Assembly: GCF_000425065.1 (NCBI RefSeq)
Contig: NZ_AULB01000008.1
Coordinates: 1 to 64,000, forward strand
Direction: 5' to 3'
Source of the DNA: Actinomadura rifamycini DSM 43936
GTDB lineage: Bacteria; Actinomycetota; Actinomycetes; Streptosporangiales; Streptosporangiaceae
Length of the DNA: 64,000 bases
Positions 54,494 to 62,958 of the stretch are shown here, piece by piece (within the stretch, counting starts at the first letter, position 1; each line of letters begins with the position of its first letter). The translations under genes were made by a program, and so were the position numbers. Below the pieces are notes generated by a model. It was not told where the DNA came from. It did no database searches and worked only from the letters and a program-made list of their open reading frames with translations.

Positions 54494-55679
54494 GTCGACG
54501 ATGAGCAAGCTGAAGGACGACCTGGCCGGCGACCCCGCGACCGACCGGCTGAAGACCGAGCTGCAGTCCTACCTGCACGCACGCGCGCTGAAGGCCGTGT
54601 CGGGCCTGGGCGAGCGGATCGGCCAGGGCGCCGGGAGACTCGCCGAGGGCGGCGGCTCCCCCGGCGGGCTGCTGGGCGGGCTCGCCAGGGGCGGGCAGGC
54701 CATCGGCGACGGGAAGTCGCCCGCGCAGGCGGCCGTCAAGGCCGGCGGCTCCATGCTGAAGGACCGCGTGAAGTCGATGTTCGGCGGGGGCGGCAAGAAG
54801 GGCAAGGGCGGCGGCGGCAAGTCCAAGAGCGTCGTCATCATCGAGGACGTCGACGTGGGCGTCCCGGTGCGCACGGCCTACGACCAGTGGACGCAGTTCC
54901 AGGAGTTCGCGTCCTTCGCGAAGGGCGTCGTCAGCGTCGACCGGGCCGACGACACCAAGAGCAACTGGACGGCGAAGGTCGCCAAGTCCACGCGGAGCTG
55001 GCAGGCCACCGTCACCGAGCAGGTGCCGGACCGGCGCATCTCCTGGACGTCCGAGGGCGCGAAGGCCACGGTCAAGGGCGTGGTGACGTTCCACCCGATC
55101 ACCGACGACCTCACCCGCGTGCTGCTGGTGCTCGAGTACTTCCCCAAGGGGCTGTTCGAGAAGACCGGCAACATCTGGCGGGCGCAGGGCCGCCGGGCCC
55201 GGCTCGACCTGAAGCTGTACCGCAAGTTCATCACGATGCGCGGCGAGGCCACGGACGGCTGGCGCGGCGAGATCCGCGACGGCGAGGTCGTCGTGGAGCA
55301 CGACGACGCCGTCGAGGAGGAGGAACGCGCCCGCGAAGAGGAGGAGCGCGGTTCCGAGGGCGCGCACGAGGACGTCCACGAGGACGACGGGTACGCGGAC
55401 GAACCGGCCGACGAGGCCGACGAGGCCGGCGCCGAGGAGTCCGAGTACGACGAGCGGGACGAGCGGGATGAGGGGGACGGGGACGACGAGCCCCGCGACC
55501 TCGACGAGACCGACGAGACCGACGAGACCGACGAGTACGACGACGAGCCGGACGAGGAGCCCGCGGACGAGTACGGGCCCGAGGACGCCGAGTACGACGA
55601 GCGGGACGAGGAGTACGAGGAGGAGCCCGACGAGGAGATCGACGATGAGCGCGAACGGGCCGGGGCCGGCCGCCGCTGA
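54486..55679 (+). CDS. gvpZ: Gas vesicle accessory protein GvpZ-like, SRPBCC domain with acidic tail
   Basis: A 397-aa protein. Residues 1-110 are helical and Gly/Lys-rich (GGGGKKGKGGGGKSKS). Residues 115-255 form a SRPBCC/polyketide-cyclase-like domain: IIEDVDVGVPVRTAYDQWTQ and FQEFASFAKGVVSV, then VKGVVTFHPITDDLTRVLLV. About 125 residues of Asp/Glu-rich tail follow, including repeated DETDETDET. The gene occupies the gvpZ position. It could bind a lipid or hydrophobic ligand; the role is unknown. Confidence 0.8.
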   Translation: MAESTMSKLKDDLAGDPATDRLKTELQSYLHARALKAVSGLGERIGQGAGRLAEGGGSPGGLLGGLARGGQAIGDGKSPAQAAVKAGGSMLKDRVKSMFGGGGKKGKGGGGKSKSVVIIEDVDVGVPVRTAYDQWTQFQEFASFAKGVVSVDRADDTKSNWTAKVAKSTRSWQATVTEQVPDRRISWTSEGAKATVKGVVTFHPITDDLTRVLLVLEYFPKGLFEKTGNIWRAQGRRARLDLKLYRKFITMRGEATDGWRGEIRDGEVVVEHDDAVEEEERAREEEERGSEGAHEDVHEDDGYADEPADEADEAGAEESEYDERDERDEGDGDDEPRDLDETDETDETDEYDDEPDEEPADEYGPEDAEYDERDEEYEEEPDEEIDDERERAGAGRR

Positions 55680-55726
55680 CGCGGCCGCCGCGGCGCAGGA
55701 CGACGACCGGACGAGGCTGGTGTGAC

Positions 55727-56134
55727 ATGTCCGACTCACTCGCGGGCCGCATGGGGCCCTCCACCGGCGTGAGCCCGTACGCGGCCCGCGACGGCGGTTC
55801 GTCGGCGAACCTCGCCGACATCCTGGAGCGGGTGCTCGACAAGGGCGTCGTGATCGCCGGCGACATCCAGATCAACCTGCTCGACATCGAGCTGCTGACC
55901 ATCAAGCTCCGCCTGCTCGTCGCCTCCGTCGACAAGGCGAAGGAGATGGGCATCGACTGGTGGGAGCACGACCCGTCGCTCAGCTCGCACGCGCGGCGGC
56001 CCGCCGTCCAGGCGGGCACCCCGCGCGGGCGGGACTCGCTGGCGGAGGAGAACGCGCGGCTGCGCGAGGAGCTGGAGCGGCTGCGCGAGGTGGCCGGCCT
56101 GCCCGCCGCCGACCGGGAGGAGGACACCCGATGA
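55727..56134 (+). CDS. gvpJ: Gas vesicle protein GvpJ
   Basis: A 135-aa GvpA-like minor shell protein. The core is ANLADILERVLDKGVVIAGD, then IQINLLDIELLTIKLRLLVA and SVDKAKEMGIDWW. The C-terminal coiled coil LAEENARLREELERLREVAG separates it from gvpA. GvpJ is thought to act at the tip or in nucleation. Stop overlaps gvpL by ATGA. Confidence 0.92.
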   Translation: MSDSLAGRMGPSTGVSPYAARDGGSSANLADILERVLDKGVVIAGDIQINLLDIELLTIKLRLLVASVDKAKEMGIDWWEHDPSLSSHARRPAVQAGTPRGRDSLAEENARLREELERLREVAGLPAADREEDTR

Positions 56135-56985
56135 CCGTCGCACCGACCCCGACGACGACGGCCGAGCTGAGTTACGTGTACGCGGTGGGGCCGCGCGTCC
56201 CGGAGCTGGAGCGGGCCGTGCCGCGGCTCACGGGCCTGCTGGACCGGCCCGTCCACACCGTGGAGTCGGGCGGTCTCGCGGCGGTGGTCTCGAGCGTGCC
56301 GGAGGCGCAGTTCGGCGAGGAGGGCTTCAAGGCCCAGCTCGAGGACCTGGGACGGCTGGAGGTGATCGCGCGGACCCACCACGGGGTGGTCGACACCCTG
56401 TTCCGCGCGGTCACCGTCCTGCCGCTCCGGCTCGCGACCGTCTACCGCGACGACGCGCGCGTGGCGGCGATGCTGGACGAGTCGGGGCCCGAGTTCACGG
56501 CGCTGCTGGAGCGGCTCGCCGGGCACCTGGAGTGCGGCGTGAAGGTGTACGCGCTGCCGCCGGGCCCGCGGAGCGCCCCGTCCGCCCCGGCCCGGCCGGA
56601 CGCCGCGCGGCCTGACGGCGGCGGGACCAACCCGGGCCGGGCCTACCTGCAGCGGCGCAAGGCGCAGCGCACCCGGCACGAGGACGCGGCGCGCGAGGCG
56701 GCGGAGACCTCCGCGCGGGTCCGCGAGGTGGCCGCGGCGCACGCCGTGGACCGGGTGGTGCACCGCCCGCAGCAGGGCGAACTCGCCACCGGGGAGGGCC
56801 GCAACATCACGAACGAGGCGTACCTGGTGCCGAAGGGGACGACCGACGCGTTCGCGGCGGCCATCCGGGAGGCGGCCCGGGACCTGCCGGGCGTGCGCGT
56901 CGAGGTGACCGGCCCGTGGGCGCCGTACAGCTTCGCCTCGCCGCCCGCCCCGCGCGCGGAGGACGGGGACCGGCGTGGGCGATGA
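56131..56985 (+). CDS. gvpL: Gas vesicle protein GvpL
   Basis: A 284-aa GvpF/L-family protein. It shows LSYVYAVGPRVPELERAVPR, then RTHHGVVDTLFRAVTVLPLR near the middle and GEGRNITNEAYLVPKGTTDA in the C-terminal domain, ending VTGPWAPYSFASPP. A Pro/Ala/Gly linker lies near residue 155. Start is coupled to gvpJ. Confidence 0.92.
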   Translation: MTVAPTPTTTAELSYVYAVGPRVPELERAVPRLTGLLDRPVHTVESGGLAAVVSSVPEAQFGEEGFKAQLEDLGRLEVIARTHHGVVDTLFRAVTVLPLRLATVYRDDARVAAMLDESGPEFTALLERLAGHLECGVKVYALPPGPRSAPSAPARPDAARPDGGGTNPGRAYLQRRKAQRTRHEDAAREAAETSARVREVAAAHAVDRVVHRPQQGELATGEGRNITNEAYLVPKGTTDAFAAAIREAARDLPGVRVEVTGPWAPYSFASPPAPRAEDGDRRGR

Positions 56986-57187
56986 CGTCCTGCTGCGGGG
57001 GTTCGACGAGGAGCCGGCCCTCGCGGGCCACCAGGTCGCGTTGATCGACCTGCTGGACCGGCTGCTGAACAGCGGCGCCGTGCTGACCGGCGACCTGGTG
57101 CTGTCGATCGCCGACGTGGACCTCGTCCGGATCAACCTGCGCGCCGTCATCCATTCCGTCACGCCCGACGACCCGGCCCCTTGGTGA
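56975..57187 (+). CDS. gvpS: Gas vesicle protein GvpS
   Basis: A 70-aa GvpA-like protein with VALIDLLDRLLNSGAVLTGD then LVLSIADVDLVRINLRAVIH. It starts at GTG 56975, overlapping gvpL by 11 bases. Among the shortest shell-type proteins, it fits the gvpS position. Confidence 0.88.
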   Translation: MGDDVLLRGFDEEPALAGHQVALIDLLDRLLNSGAVLTGDLVLSIADVDLVRINLRAVIHSVTPDDPAPW

Positions 57188-57762
57188 TCTCTGTGCACGA
57201 ACCCGCCGCCGACGCCCCCGACCCGGCCGGGCCCGCCGAACCGGCCCGGCCCGACCCGAAGCGCGTCCCGACCGAGACCGATACGAACAGGTCCGTCCCG
57301 ACCCCGCCGGGACGCCGGCCCGCCACCGGCGGTCCCGGCGGTCCCGGCGGCCCCGAACGGCGGGGTCCCGCCCCGCCCGGCCGTCCCGCCCCGCCCGGCG
57401 ACCTGCGGCTGGACGGGGTGGCCGACGCCGCCGCCCGCGCGTTCGAGCTGCTGCCCGCCCCGCCCGGCGAGCCGCGGGTGCCGTCCGTCGCCGAGCGGCT
57501 GAACACCGACCCGGAGACGGTCGAGCGCGACCTCGTGAAGCTCGTCCTGACCGTCGTGGAGCTGCTGCGCCAGCTCATGGAGCGCACGGCGCTGCACCGC
57601 GTCGACCAGGGGGACCTGACCGAGGAGCAGGAGGAGCGGATCGGCATGACGCTGATGACGCTCTACGACCGGATGGAGGACCTCTGCGAGCGCCACGGCC
57701 TGACGATGGACGAGCTGAACCTCGACCTCGGCCCGCTGGGCACCCTCCTGCCGCCCTCCTGA
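57184..57762 (+). CDS. gvpK: Gas vesicle protein GvpK
   Basis: A 192-aa protein. A Pro/Gly-rich N-terminal half (to about 95) is followed by the GvpK domain: VERDLVKLVLTVVELLRQLM, then EEQEERIGMTLMTLYDRMED and LNLDLGPLGTLLPPS. GTG 57184 overlaps the gvpS stop by 3 bases (GTGA); a TTG three bases earlier is also in frame. Last gene of the cluster, ending 3 bases before the convergent VOC gene. Confidence 0.9.
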   Translation: MISVHEPAADAPDPAGPAEPARPDPKRVPTETDTNRSVPTPPGRRPATGGPGGPGGPERRGPAPPGRPAPPGDLRLDGVADAAARAFELLPAPPGEPRVPSVAERLNTDPETVERDLVKLVLTVVELLRQLMERTALHRVDQGDLTEEQEERIGMTLMTLYDRMEDLCERHGLTMDELNLDLGPLGTLLPPS

Positions 57763-57765
57763 CCG

Positions 57766-58155
57766 CTACCCGTTCAGCTGGGCGATCTGGATGAGGTTGC
57801 CGCAGGTGTCGTCGAGGACGGCCGTCGTGACGGGCCCCATGTCCACCGGTTCCTGCGTGAAACGGACGCCGAGGCCCGTCAGCCGCTCGTACTCGGCGCG
57901 GACGTCCGGCACGGCGAACGACGTGAGCGGGATGCCGTCCGCGACGAGCGCCTCCTTGAACGGCTTGGCGGCCGGGTGGGCGTCGGGCTCGAGGAGGAGC
58001 TCGACGCCGTCGGGGTCGTCCGGGGACACGACGGTGAGCCAGCGGTACTCGCCGGCGGGGGCGTCGGTCTTCTTCACGAACCCCAGCACCTCGGTGTAGA
58101 AGCGCTCGGCCCGCTCCTGGTCGTCGACGTAGACGCTGGTGATGTAGATCTTCAT
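57766..58155 (-). CDS. VOC/glyoxalase-fold protein
   Basis: A 129-aa vicinal-oxygen-chelate fold protein: ITSVYVDDQERAERFYTEVL at the start and VLDDTCGNLIQIAQLNG at the end. It is co-transcribed with an ArsR-type regulator (ATGA overlap) and would act on a small organic substrate or as an antibiotic-binding protein; the metal site is not obvious enough to name the reaction. Confidence 0.85.
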   Translation of the reverse strand: MKIYITSVYVDDQERAERFYTEVLGFVKKTDAPAGEYRWLTVVSPDDPDGVELLLEPDAHPAAKPFKEALVADGIPLTSFAVPDVRAEYERLTGLGVRFTQEPVDMGPVTTAVLDDTCGNLIQIAQLNG

Positions 58156-58451
58156 CGCTGCCTCGCATTCCGCTTGAGCCACCGGTCGGCGATGCGCTCA
58201 AGCGGTTCGGTGTCCAGGTCGTGGAACTTGTAGCGGCCCTCGCGCCGCGTCCGGACCAGTCCGGCGGCCTCGAGCACGGCGAGGTGCTGGCTGATCGCCT
58301 GCCGGGACGACGTGAGCCCGTGCTTGGTCGTGAGCCGCCCGCAGATCTCGAAGAGGGTCTGCCCGTCGCGCTCGGTCAGCTCGTCGAGGATCGTGCGCCG
58401 CGTCGGATCGGCCAGGGCCTTGAAGACGTCTTCCGCCACGCGCCCCAGCAT
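58152..58451 (-). CDS. ArsR-family regulator
   Basis: A 99-aa winged-helix regulator: VFKALADPTRRTILDELTER, then SRQAISQHLAVLEAAGLVRT. No metal-binding cysteine pair of ArsR/SmtB is seen, so it likely senses another signal. A GTG four codons in (58439) is an alternative start. It overlaps the VOC gene, and an operator-like dyad is 14 bases upstream. Confidence 0.9.
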   Translation of the reverse strand: MLGRVAEDVFKALADPTRRTILDELTERDGQTLFEICGRLTTKHGLTSSRQAISQHLAVLEAAGLVRTRREGRYKFHDLDTEPLERIADRWLKRNARQR

Positions 58452-58464
58452 AGGAAAGCTTCCA

Positions 58465-58477
58465 CTTGCATATCAAG
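58465..58477. promoter_or_regulatory. Operator-like dyad before the ArsR-VOC operon
   Basis: CTTG-CATAT-CAAG, 4-bp arms with an AT-rich centre, 14 bases before the ArsR start. Its position makes it a candidate site of autoregulation. Confidence 0.5.
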
Positions 58478-58632
58478 CCGGGACGTGCACGTTTATCGCC
58501 GCCCCGTCGAGGGATGGGGTCATCGGCACGGCGGCCGGAGCATTCTCCGGGGCGGGATGTCGAGAACCGGGCGGCGGCTCCGATCCATGGGCGAGGGCGC
58601 CCGCGAGGGGCGCCGCGAACGGAGGTTGCACG

Positions 58633-59229
58633 ATGGGCGAGGTCACCTGCGACGTCACGATGTCCCTGGACGGCTACGTGGCGGGCCCGGAGCAGAGCCT
58701 GCGGAATCCGCTGGGCGAGGGCGGCGAGCGGCTGCACCGCTGGCAGTTCGAGCAGCGGGAGCGGAACGCCGCCGCGGTCGAGAAGATCACGGCGGCGGGC
58801 GCCTACATCATGGGCCGCCACATGTTCGCCCCCGACCGCGGCGCGTGGGACCTGGACTGGACGGGCTGGTGGGGCGAGGAGCCGCCGTACCACGCGCCGG
58901 TGTTCGTCCTGTCCCACCACCCGCGCGAGCCGGTGGCGATGCGGGGCGGGACGGTGTTCCACTTCGTCACCGACGGGATCGCGGCGGCGCTCGTCCGGGC
59001 CCGGGAGGCGGCGGGCGACCGGAACGTCGCGATCGCGGGCGGCGCGCAGACGATCGACCAGTACCTCGCCGCCGGGCTGATCGACGAGCTGCGGCTGCAC
59101 GTGGCGCCGGTGGTCCTCGGCGGCGGCGCGCGGCTGTTCGACGGGGTGGGCGACCTCGCCCTGCGGGCGTCCGGCGACGCGCCGGGCACCGACCTGGTCA
59201 CCCACCTCACCTACCGGATCTCCCGCTAG
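58633..59229 (+). CDS. Dihydrofolate-reductase-fold (RibD C-domain) protein
   Basis: A 198-aa RibD/DHFR-like reductase. It begins VTCDVTMSLDGYVAGPEQSL, with the GAYIMGRHMFAPDRG segment, NVAIAGGAQTIDQYLAAGLI and the final HVAPVVLGGGARLFDG. Proteins of this family bind NADPH; substrates are mostly unknown. ATG follows GGAGG. It is the only gene between two leftward ones. Confidence 0.9.
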   Translation: MGEVTCDVTMSLDGYVAGPEQSLRNPLGEGGERLHRWQFEQRERNAAAVEKITAAGAYIMGRHMFAPDRGAWDLDWTGWWGEEPPYHAPVFVLSHHPREPVAMRGGTVFHFVTDGIAAALVRAREAAGDRNVAIAGGAQTIDQYLAAGLIDELRLHVAPVVLGGGARLFDGVGDLALRASGDAPGTDLVTHLTYRISR

Positions 59230-59235
59230 CCCCGG

Positions 59236-59601
59236 CTAACCCGCGGGCGGCACGAACTCCGGCTGGTCGATGACGCGCAGCCAGCTCCCGTCGGGCTGCC
59301 GCCGGACGACCTGGGCCCGGGCGCCCGCGCCGTCCCGCGGCGGCGTCGAGGTGAGCGCGATGTCCCCGTTGACGAGCGTGGGGAGCGGCTCCTCGGGCTC
59401 GAAGCGTGGGCGGTTCGCCAGGACCTTCTCCCACAGTTCGCGGATCGCCTCGCGGCCGACGGTGACGGCGCCCGGTGGGTACGCCAGCACGGCGTCCTCC
59501 GCGTACAGCGCCGCCACCCCGGCCGCGTCGCCCGCGTTGGAGCGCTCGACGAACAGGCGGGTGATGTCTTCGGGGCGCATGGCCTTCTCGTGATTCGGCA
59601 T
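59236..59601 (-). CDS. SnoaL/NTF2-like protein
   Basis: A 121-aa cone-shaped NTF2-fold protein: ITRLFVERSNAGDAAGVAAL with YAEDAVLAYPPGAVTVGREA then IRELWEKVLA. Such proteins bind or isomerise small polar compounds. ATG 59601 (MPNHEKAMRPEDI) was taken; the frame runs 19 residues further. It converges on the reductase gene with 6 bases between. Confidence 0.85.
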   Translation of the reverse strand: MPNHEKAMRPEDITRLFVERSNAGDAAGVAALYAEDAVLAYPPGAVTVGREAIRELWEKVLANRPRFEPEEPLPTLVNGDIALTSTPPRDGAGARAQVVRRQPDGSWLRVIDQPEFVPPAG

Positions 59602-59743
59602 GCCTCCATCATCGAAGCCGGACCGGCCATAAGTCCAAGAGATGCTTCTTCTAACCATAAGAAGGAGCAGTTATAGACATGTACGAGCGACGCGGCCCGG
59701 CCGCTTCCCTCGTGAGCTCGCGATCGGTTGTTAAGATCCGGCA

Positions 59744-60325
59744 ATGCGGCTTTTGAGTGACGAGGACGTTCGCGCGCTGCACGCCAAGTACGCCCCGACC
59801 CAGGAGGCGTTCGACCTCGTCCACTCGCACTGCGAGACCGTCTGGCGCATCGCCGAGCACCTGCTCGCGCGCCGCCCCCTCGACGTGGACGCCGAGCTGG
59901 TCCGCGTCGGTTGCCTCCTGCACGACATCGGCGTCTACCGGCTGTACGACGCGGACGGCGTGCTCGACCACGCGGGCTACATCCGGCACGGGATCCTCGG
60001 CCACGAGATCCTCGCCGACGAGGGGTTCCCCGAGGCCGTGTGCCGGTTCTGCTCGCACCACACCGGCGTGGGCCTCACCCGCGAGGACGTCCGCCGGCAG
60101 GGGCTGCCGCTCCCCGTCGCCGACTACCTCGCGGAGACGGTCGAGGAGGAGCTCGTCATGTACGCCGACAAGTTCCACAGCAAGAGCGACCCGCCCCGGT
60201 TCGTGTCCGCGGGCGAGTTCGCCCGGCACGTCCGCCGGTACGGGGACGACAAGGTCACCGCGTTCGAGGAGATGAGCGGCCGGTTCGGGCTGCCCGACCT
60301 GGCCGCCGTCCGCGCACCCGGCTGA
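59744..60325 (+). CDS. HD-domain phosphohydrolase
   Basis: A 193-aa HD-domain metal-dependent phosphohydrolase. HSHCETVWRIAEHLLARRPL gives the first His, GCLLHDIGVYRLYDADGV the HD pair, and RHGILGHEILADEGFPEA with FCSHHTGVGLTRED more metal ligands. The substrate (a nucleotide or phosphorylated small molecule) is not evident. A likely terminator follows. Confidence 0.88.
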   Translation: MRLLSDEDVRALHAKYAPTQEAFDLVHSHCETVWRIAEHLLARRPLDVDAELVRVGCLLHDIGVYRLYDADGVLDHAGYIRHGILGHEILADEGFPEAVCRFCSHHTGVGLTREDVRRQGLPLPVADYLAETVEEELVMYADKFHSKSDPPRFVSAGEFARHVRRYGDDKVTAFEEMSGRFGLPDLAAVRAPG

Positions 60326-60329
60326 CCCC

Positions 60330-60368
60330 GGTCCGCCCGCCGCCGACGGGCGGGCCGGCGGGCGGGCC
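60330..60368 (+). terminator. GC-rich terminator hairpin after the HD gene
   Basis: Arm 60330-60342 pairs with 60356-60368 (13 bp, one G-U), around a 13-base loop. It lies between convergent genes. Confidence 0.65.
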
Positions 60369-60395
60369 GGGTGCGCCGGGCACCTCCCCCGGACG

Positions 60396-61568
60396 TCAGC
60401 GCGGGGCGCGGGGCAGCCCGAGGCCGATCATCGAGATCAGCTCGCGCTGGATCTCGTTGACGCCGCCGCCGAACGTCAGCACGAGGGCGCCCTTGACGCC
60501 CTCGTCGAGCCGCTCGATGAAGTCGGCGGTCGCGGGGTCGCCCGGGTCGCCGAAGCGGGCCAGCACGTCGCCGATGATCCGGCCGACGTCCTGCATCCGC
60601 TCCGAGCCGTAGATCTTGCTGGCGGACGCGTCGGCGGCGCCGAGCCAGCCGAGGTCCTGGTTCGCGGCGACCTGCCAGTTCAGCAGCTCGTTCACGCGCA
60701 GGTAGGCGTACACCCGGCCGAGGGCGCGGCGGACGGCGGGCTCCTCGATGGGCGGCCGGCCGCCCCGCCCGTCCGCCGTGCGGGCCCAGCGCTCGAACCG
60801 GTCGTAGGTGTGGCCGATGTTCCCGGCGGGGGCGAGGGTGACCCGCTCGTGGTTGAGCTGGTTGACGATGAGGTCCCAGCCCTTGTTCTCCTCGCCGATC
60901 AGCATGTCGGCCGGGACCCGGATGTTCTCGAAGTACGTCGAGTTGGTGTGGTGCCGGCCGTCCATCGTGATGATCGGCGTCCACGAGAACCCCGGGTCCC
61001 GGCAGTCGACGATGAGCATCGAGATGCCCTTGTGCTTCTTGGCGTCCGGGTCGGTGCGGGCGGCGAGCCAGACGTAGTCGGCGTGCTGGGCGCCGGAGGT
61101 GAAGATCTTCTGCCCGTTGACGACGTAGTGGTCGCCGTCCCGGACGGCGGTGGTGCGCAGGGCCGCCAGGTCGGTGCCCGCGCCGGGCTCGCTGTAGCCG
61201 ATCGCGAAGTGGCACTCGCCCGCGAGGATGCGCGGGATGAAGTACTCCTTGTGCGCGTCGGAGCCGTACTGCAGGATCGTCGGCGCGACGGAGTTCAGCG
61301 TGATGAGCGGGTAGGGGACCTCCGCCCACGCGATCTCGTTGGCGAAGATCGTCTGCTCCACGGGGCCGTAGCCGCGGCCGCCGTACTCCTTCGGCAGCGC
61401 GACGCCGAGCATCCCGTCGCGGCCGAGCCGCCGCGTGTGCTCCATGAACTCGGGCCCGAACGGGTCGCGGCGGATGGCCTCGGCCTGCTCGGCGGTCAGG
61501 CAGCCGCGGAAGTACTCGCGCAGCTCGGCGCGGAGCTTCTTCTGCTCGTCGGTCAGGTCGATGAACAT
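60396..61568 (-). CDS. Acyl-CoA dehydrogenase, subunit of a pair
   Basis: A 390-aa FadE-like flavoprotein. Motifs: GRDGMLGVALPKEYGGRGYG, CHFAIGYSEPGAGTDLAALR (FAD site), ENIRVPADMLIGEENKGWDL and the C-terminal ALVLTFGGGVNEIQRELISM then IGLGLPR. It follows the other dehydrogenase with no bases between, as do the two subunits of alpha2-beta2 acyl-CoA dehydrogenases of actinobacteria, which act on steroid or other bulky acyl-CoAs. The substrate is inferred only from the KstR-like neighbour. Confidence 0.92.
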   Translation of the reverse strand: MFIDLTDEQKKLRAELREYFRGCLTAEQAEAIRRDPFGPEFMEHTRRLGRDGMLGVALPKEYGGRGYGPVEQTIFANEIAWAEVPYPLITLNSVAPTILQYGSDAHKEYFIPRILAGECHFAIGYSEPGAGTDLAALRTTAVRDGDHYVVNGQKIFTSGAQHADYVWLAARTDPDAKKHKGISMLIVDCRDPGFSWTPIITMDGRHHTNSTYFENIRVPADMLIGEENKGWDLIVNQLNHERVTLAPAGNIGHTYDRFERWARTADGRGGRPPIEEPAVRRALGRVYAYLRVNELLNWQVAANQDLGWLGAADASASKIYGSERMQDVGRIIGDVLARFGDPGDPATADFIERLDEGVKGALVLTFGGGVNEIQRELISMIGLGLPRAPR

Positions 61569-62699
61569 TCAGTCCTCCCGGACCCGCACGAGGGCGCCGA
61601 TCGTGTCGAGGGTGTCCTCCGCGCCGCCGAGCAGGTGCCCGTAGTGCTTGCCCCAGGCGAAGTAGCGGTGCAGCGGGTAGGTGACGTCCAGGCCGATGCC
61701 GCCGTGCAGGTGCTGGCAGGTGTAGAGGGCCTGCACGACGGGCTCGCAGGCGTTGAACGCGGCGACCGCCAGCACCTCGTCGGCGTCGGGCGCGCCCTCC
61801 GCGAGCCGCCACACGCCCGCCCAGACGGCCACGTCGAGCGCGCGCTTGGCGATGTAGACGTCGCCGATCTGCATCGTGACGGCCTGGAACTGCGCGAGCG
61901 CCCGGTCGAACTGCTCGCGCGTCTTCACGTACTCCTTGGTGAGGTCGAGCGCGCCCTCGATCACCCCGGACGCGACGGCGACGGCCCCCGCGACGGCCGT
62001 CCGGCGCAGGGTGTCCCACGCGGCGCCGTCCGCGCCGGCGTCGGGGCCGCCGAGCAGCGCGTCGGCGCCGACCCGGACGCCGTCCAGCGCGATCCGCGAC
62101 AGCGGCTCGGAGATCGCCGACGGCTGCGCGGTGATCGCGACCCGCGACGGCTCGACCAGGAACACGCCGACGCCCGCGCCCTCGACCCGCGCCGGGACGA
62201 GGATCCGCGCGGCCTCGCGGGCGCACGGCACGAACGTCTTGACGCCGTCGAGCACATAGCCGTCGCCGTCCCGGCGGGCCGTCGCCCCGACCTCCCCGGC
62301 CGGGCCCGGCTCGCGGTACGCGCCGGTCAGGACGGTCTCGCCCTCGGTCAGCGGGGCGAGCAGCGCGCGCTGCTCCGCCGTGCCGTGCCGGGCGATCGGC
62401 AGCGCCGCGAGCGCCAGCGACGCGTACGCCGGGACGGGCGCGACCTTCGCGCCGACCTCGCGCAGCACGACGGCCAGCTCGACCGGGCCGAGGCCCGCGC
62501 CGCCGACGTCCTCGGGCAGCACGACGCCGAGCAGCCCGGCCTGCGCGAGGGCCTTCCAGGTGCCGCCGTCGAACGCGGGCCCGCCCTTGCCGTGCTCCTC
62601 GTCGAACGCCTCCAGCCGTTCGGCCGTCGCCTCGCGCGCCAGGACGTCCGCGGCGAGGCCGCGGAGTTCGCCCCGGGTCTCGTCGAGGTTGAAGTCCAC
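61569..62699 (-). CDS. Acyl-CoA dehydrogenase, second subunit
   Basis: A 376-aa FadE-like flavoprotein that begins LDETRGELRGLAADVLAREA. Other segments: LGVVLPEDVGGAGLGPVELA, VLTGAYREPGPAGEVGATAR and the C-terminal YTCQHLHGGIGLDVTYPLHR with WGKHYGHLLGG. Together with the gene at 60396 it probably forms a heterotetramer. It is the first gene of the operon and lies downstream of a 22-bp dyad. Confidence 0.92.
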   Translation of the reverse strand: MDFNLDETRGELRGLAADVLAREATAERLEAFDEEHGKGGPAFDGGTWKALAQAGLLGVVLPEDVGGAGLGPVELAVVLREVGAKVAPVPAYASLALAALPIARHGTAEQRALLAPLTEGETVLTGAYREPGPAGEVGATARRDGDGYVLDGVKTFVPCAREAARILVPARVEGAGVGVFLVEPSRVAITAQPSAISEPLSRIALDGVRVGADALLGGPDAGADGAAWDTLRRTAVAGAVAVASGVIEGALDLTKEYVKTREQFDRALAQFQAVTMQIGDVYIAKRALDVAVWAGVWRLAEGAPDADEVLAVAAFNACEPVVQALYTCQHLHGGIGLDVTYPLHRYFAWGKHYGHLLGGAEDTLDTIGALVRVRED

Positions 62700-62750
62700 T
62701 CATCCGCTCCCTTCCAGGAGGTGCGGCCGGCCGCGCCGACCCCACGGCCG

Positions 62751-62772
62751 AAAGTAGAACAGATTCTACTTT
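62751..62772. promoter_or_regulatory. KstR-like operator upstream of the acyl-CoA dehydrogenase operon
   Basis: AAAGTAGAA-CAGA-TTCTACTTT: perfect 9-bp arms with a 4-bp spacer, 51 bases before the dehydrogenase ATG. The inner TAGAACAGATTCTA fits the KstR consensus TNNAACNNGTTNNA at all but one position. Confidence 0.8.
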
Positions 62773-62958
62773 GTGTCCAGAGGGTTGATCGGCGCCCGTT
62801 CGGGCGCGATTCACCTAGCATGGCCGCGTGGACGGGACGGCGACGGACGGTCGCACGGCACCCTGCGCCGACCGTTCAGATAACAGGTTCTTGCAACCGT
62901 TGTAGGCTGGGGGCGACACGGCGGGCGATCGGGCCCGCCCGAAGGGAATGTGAGGACC

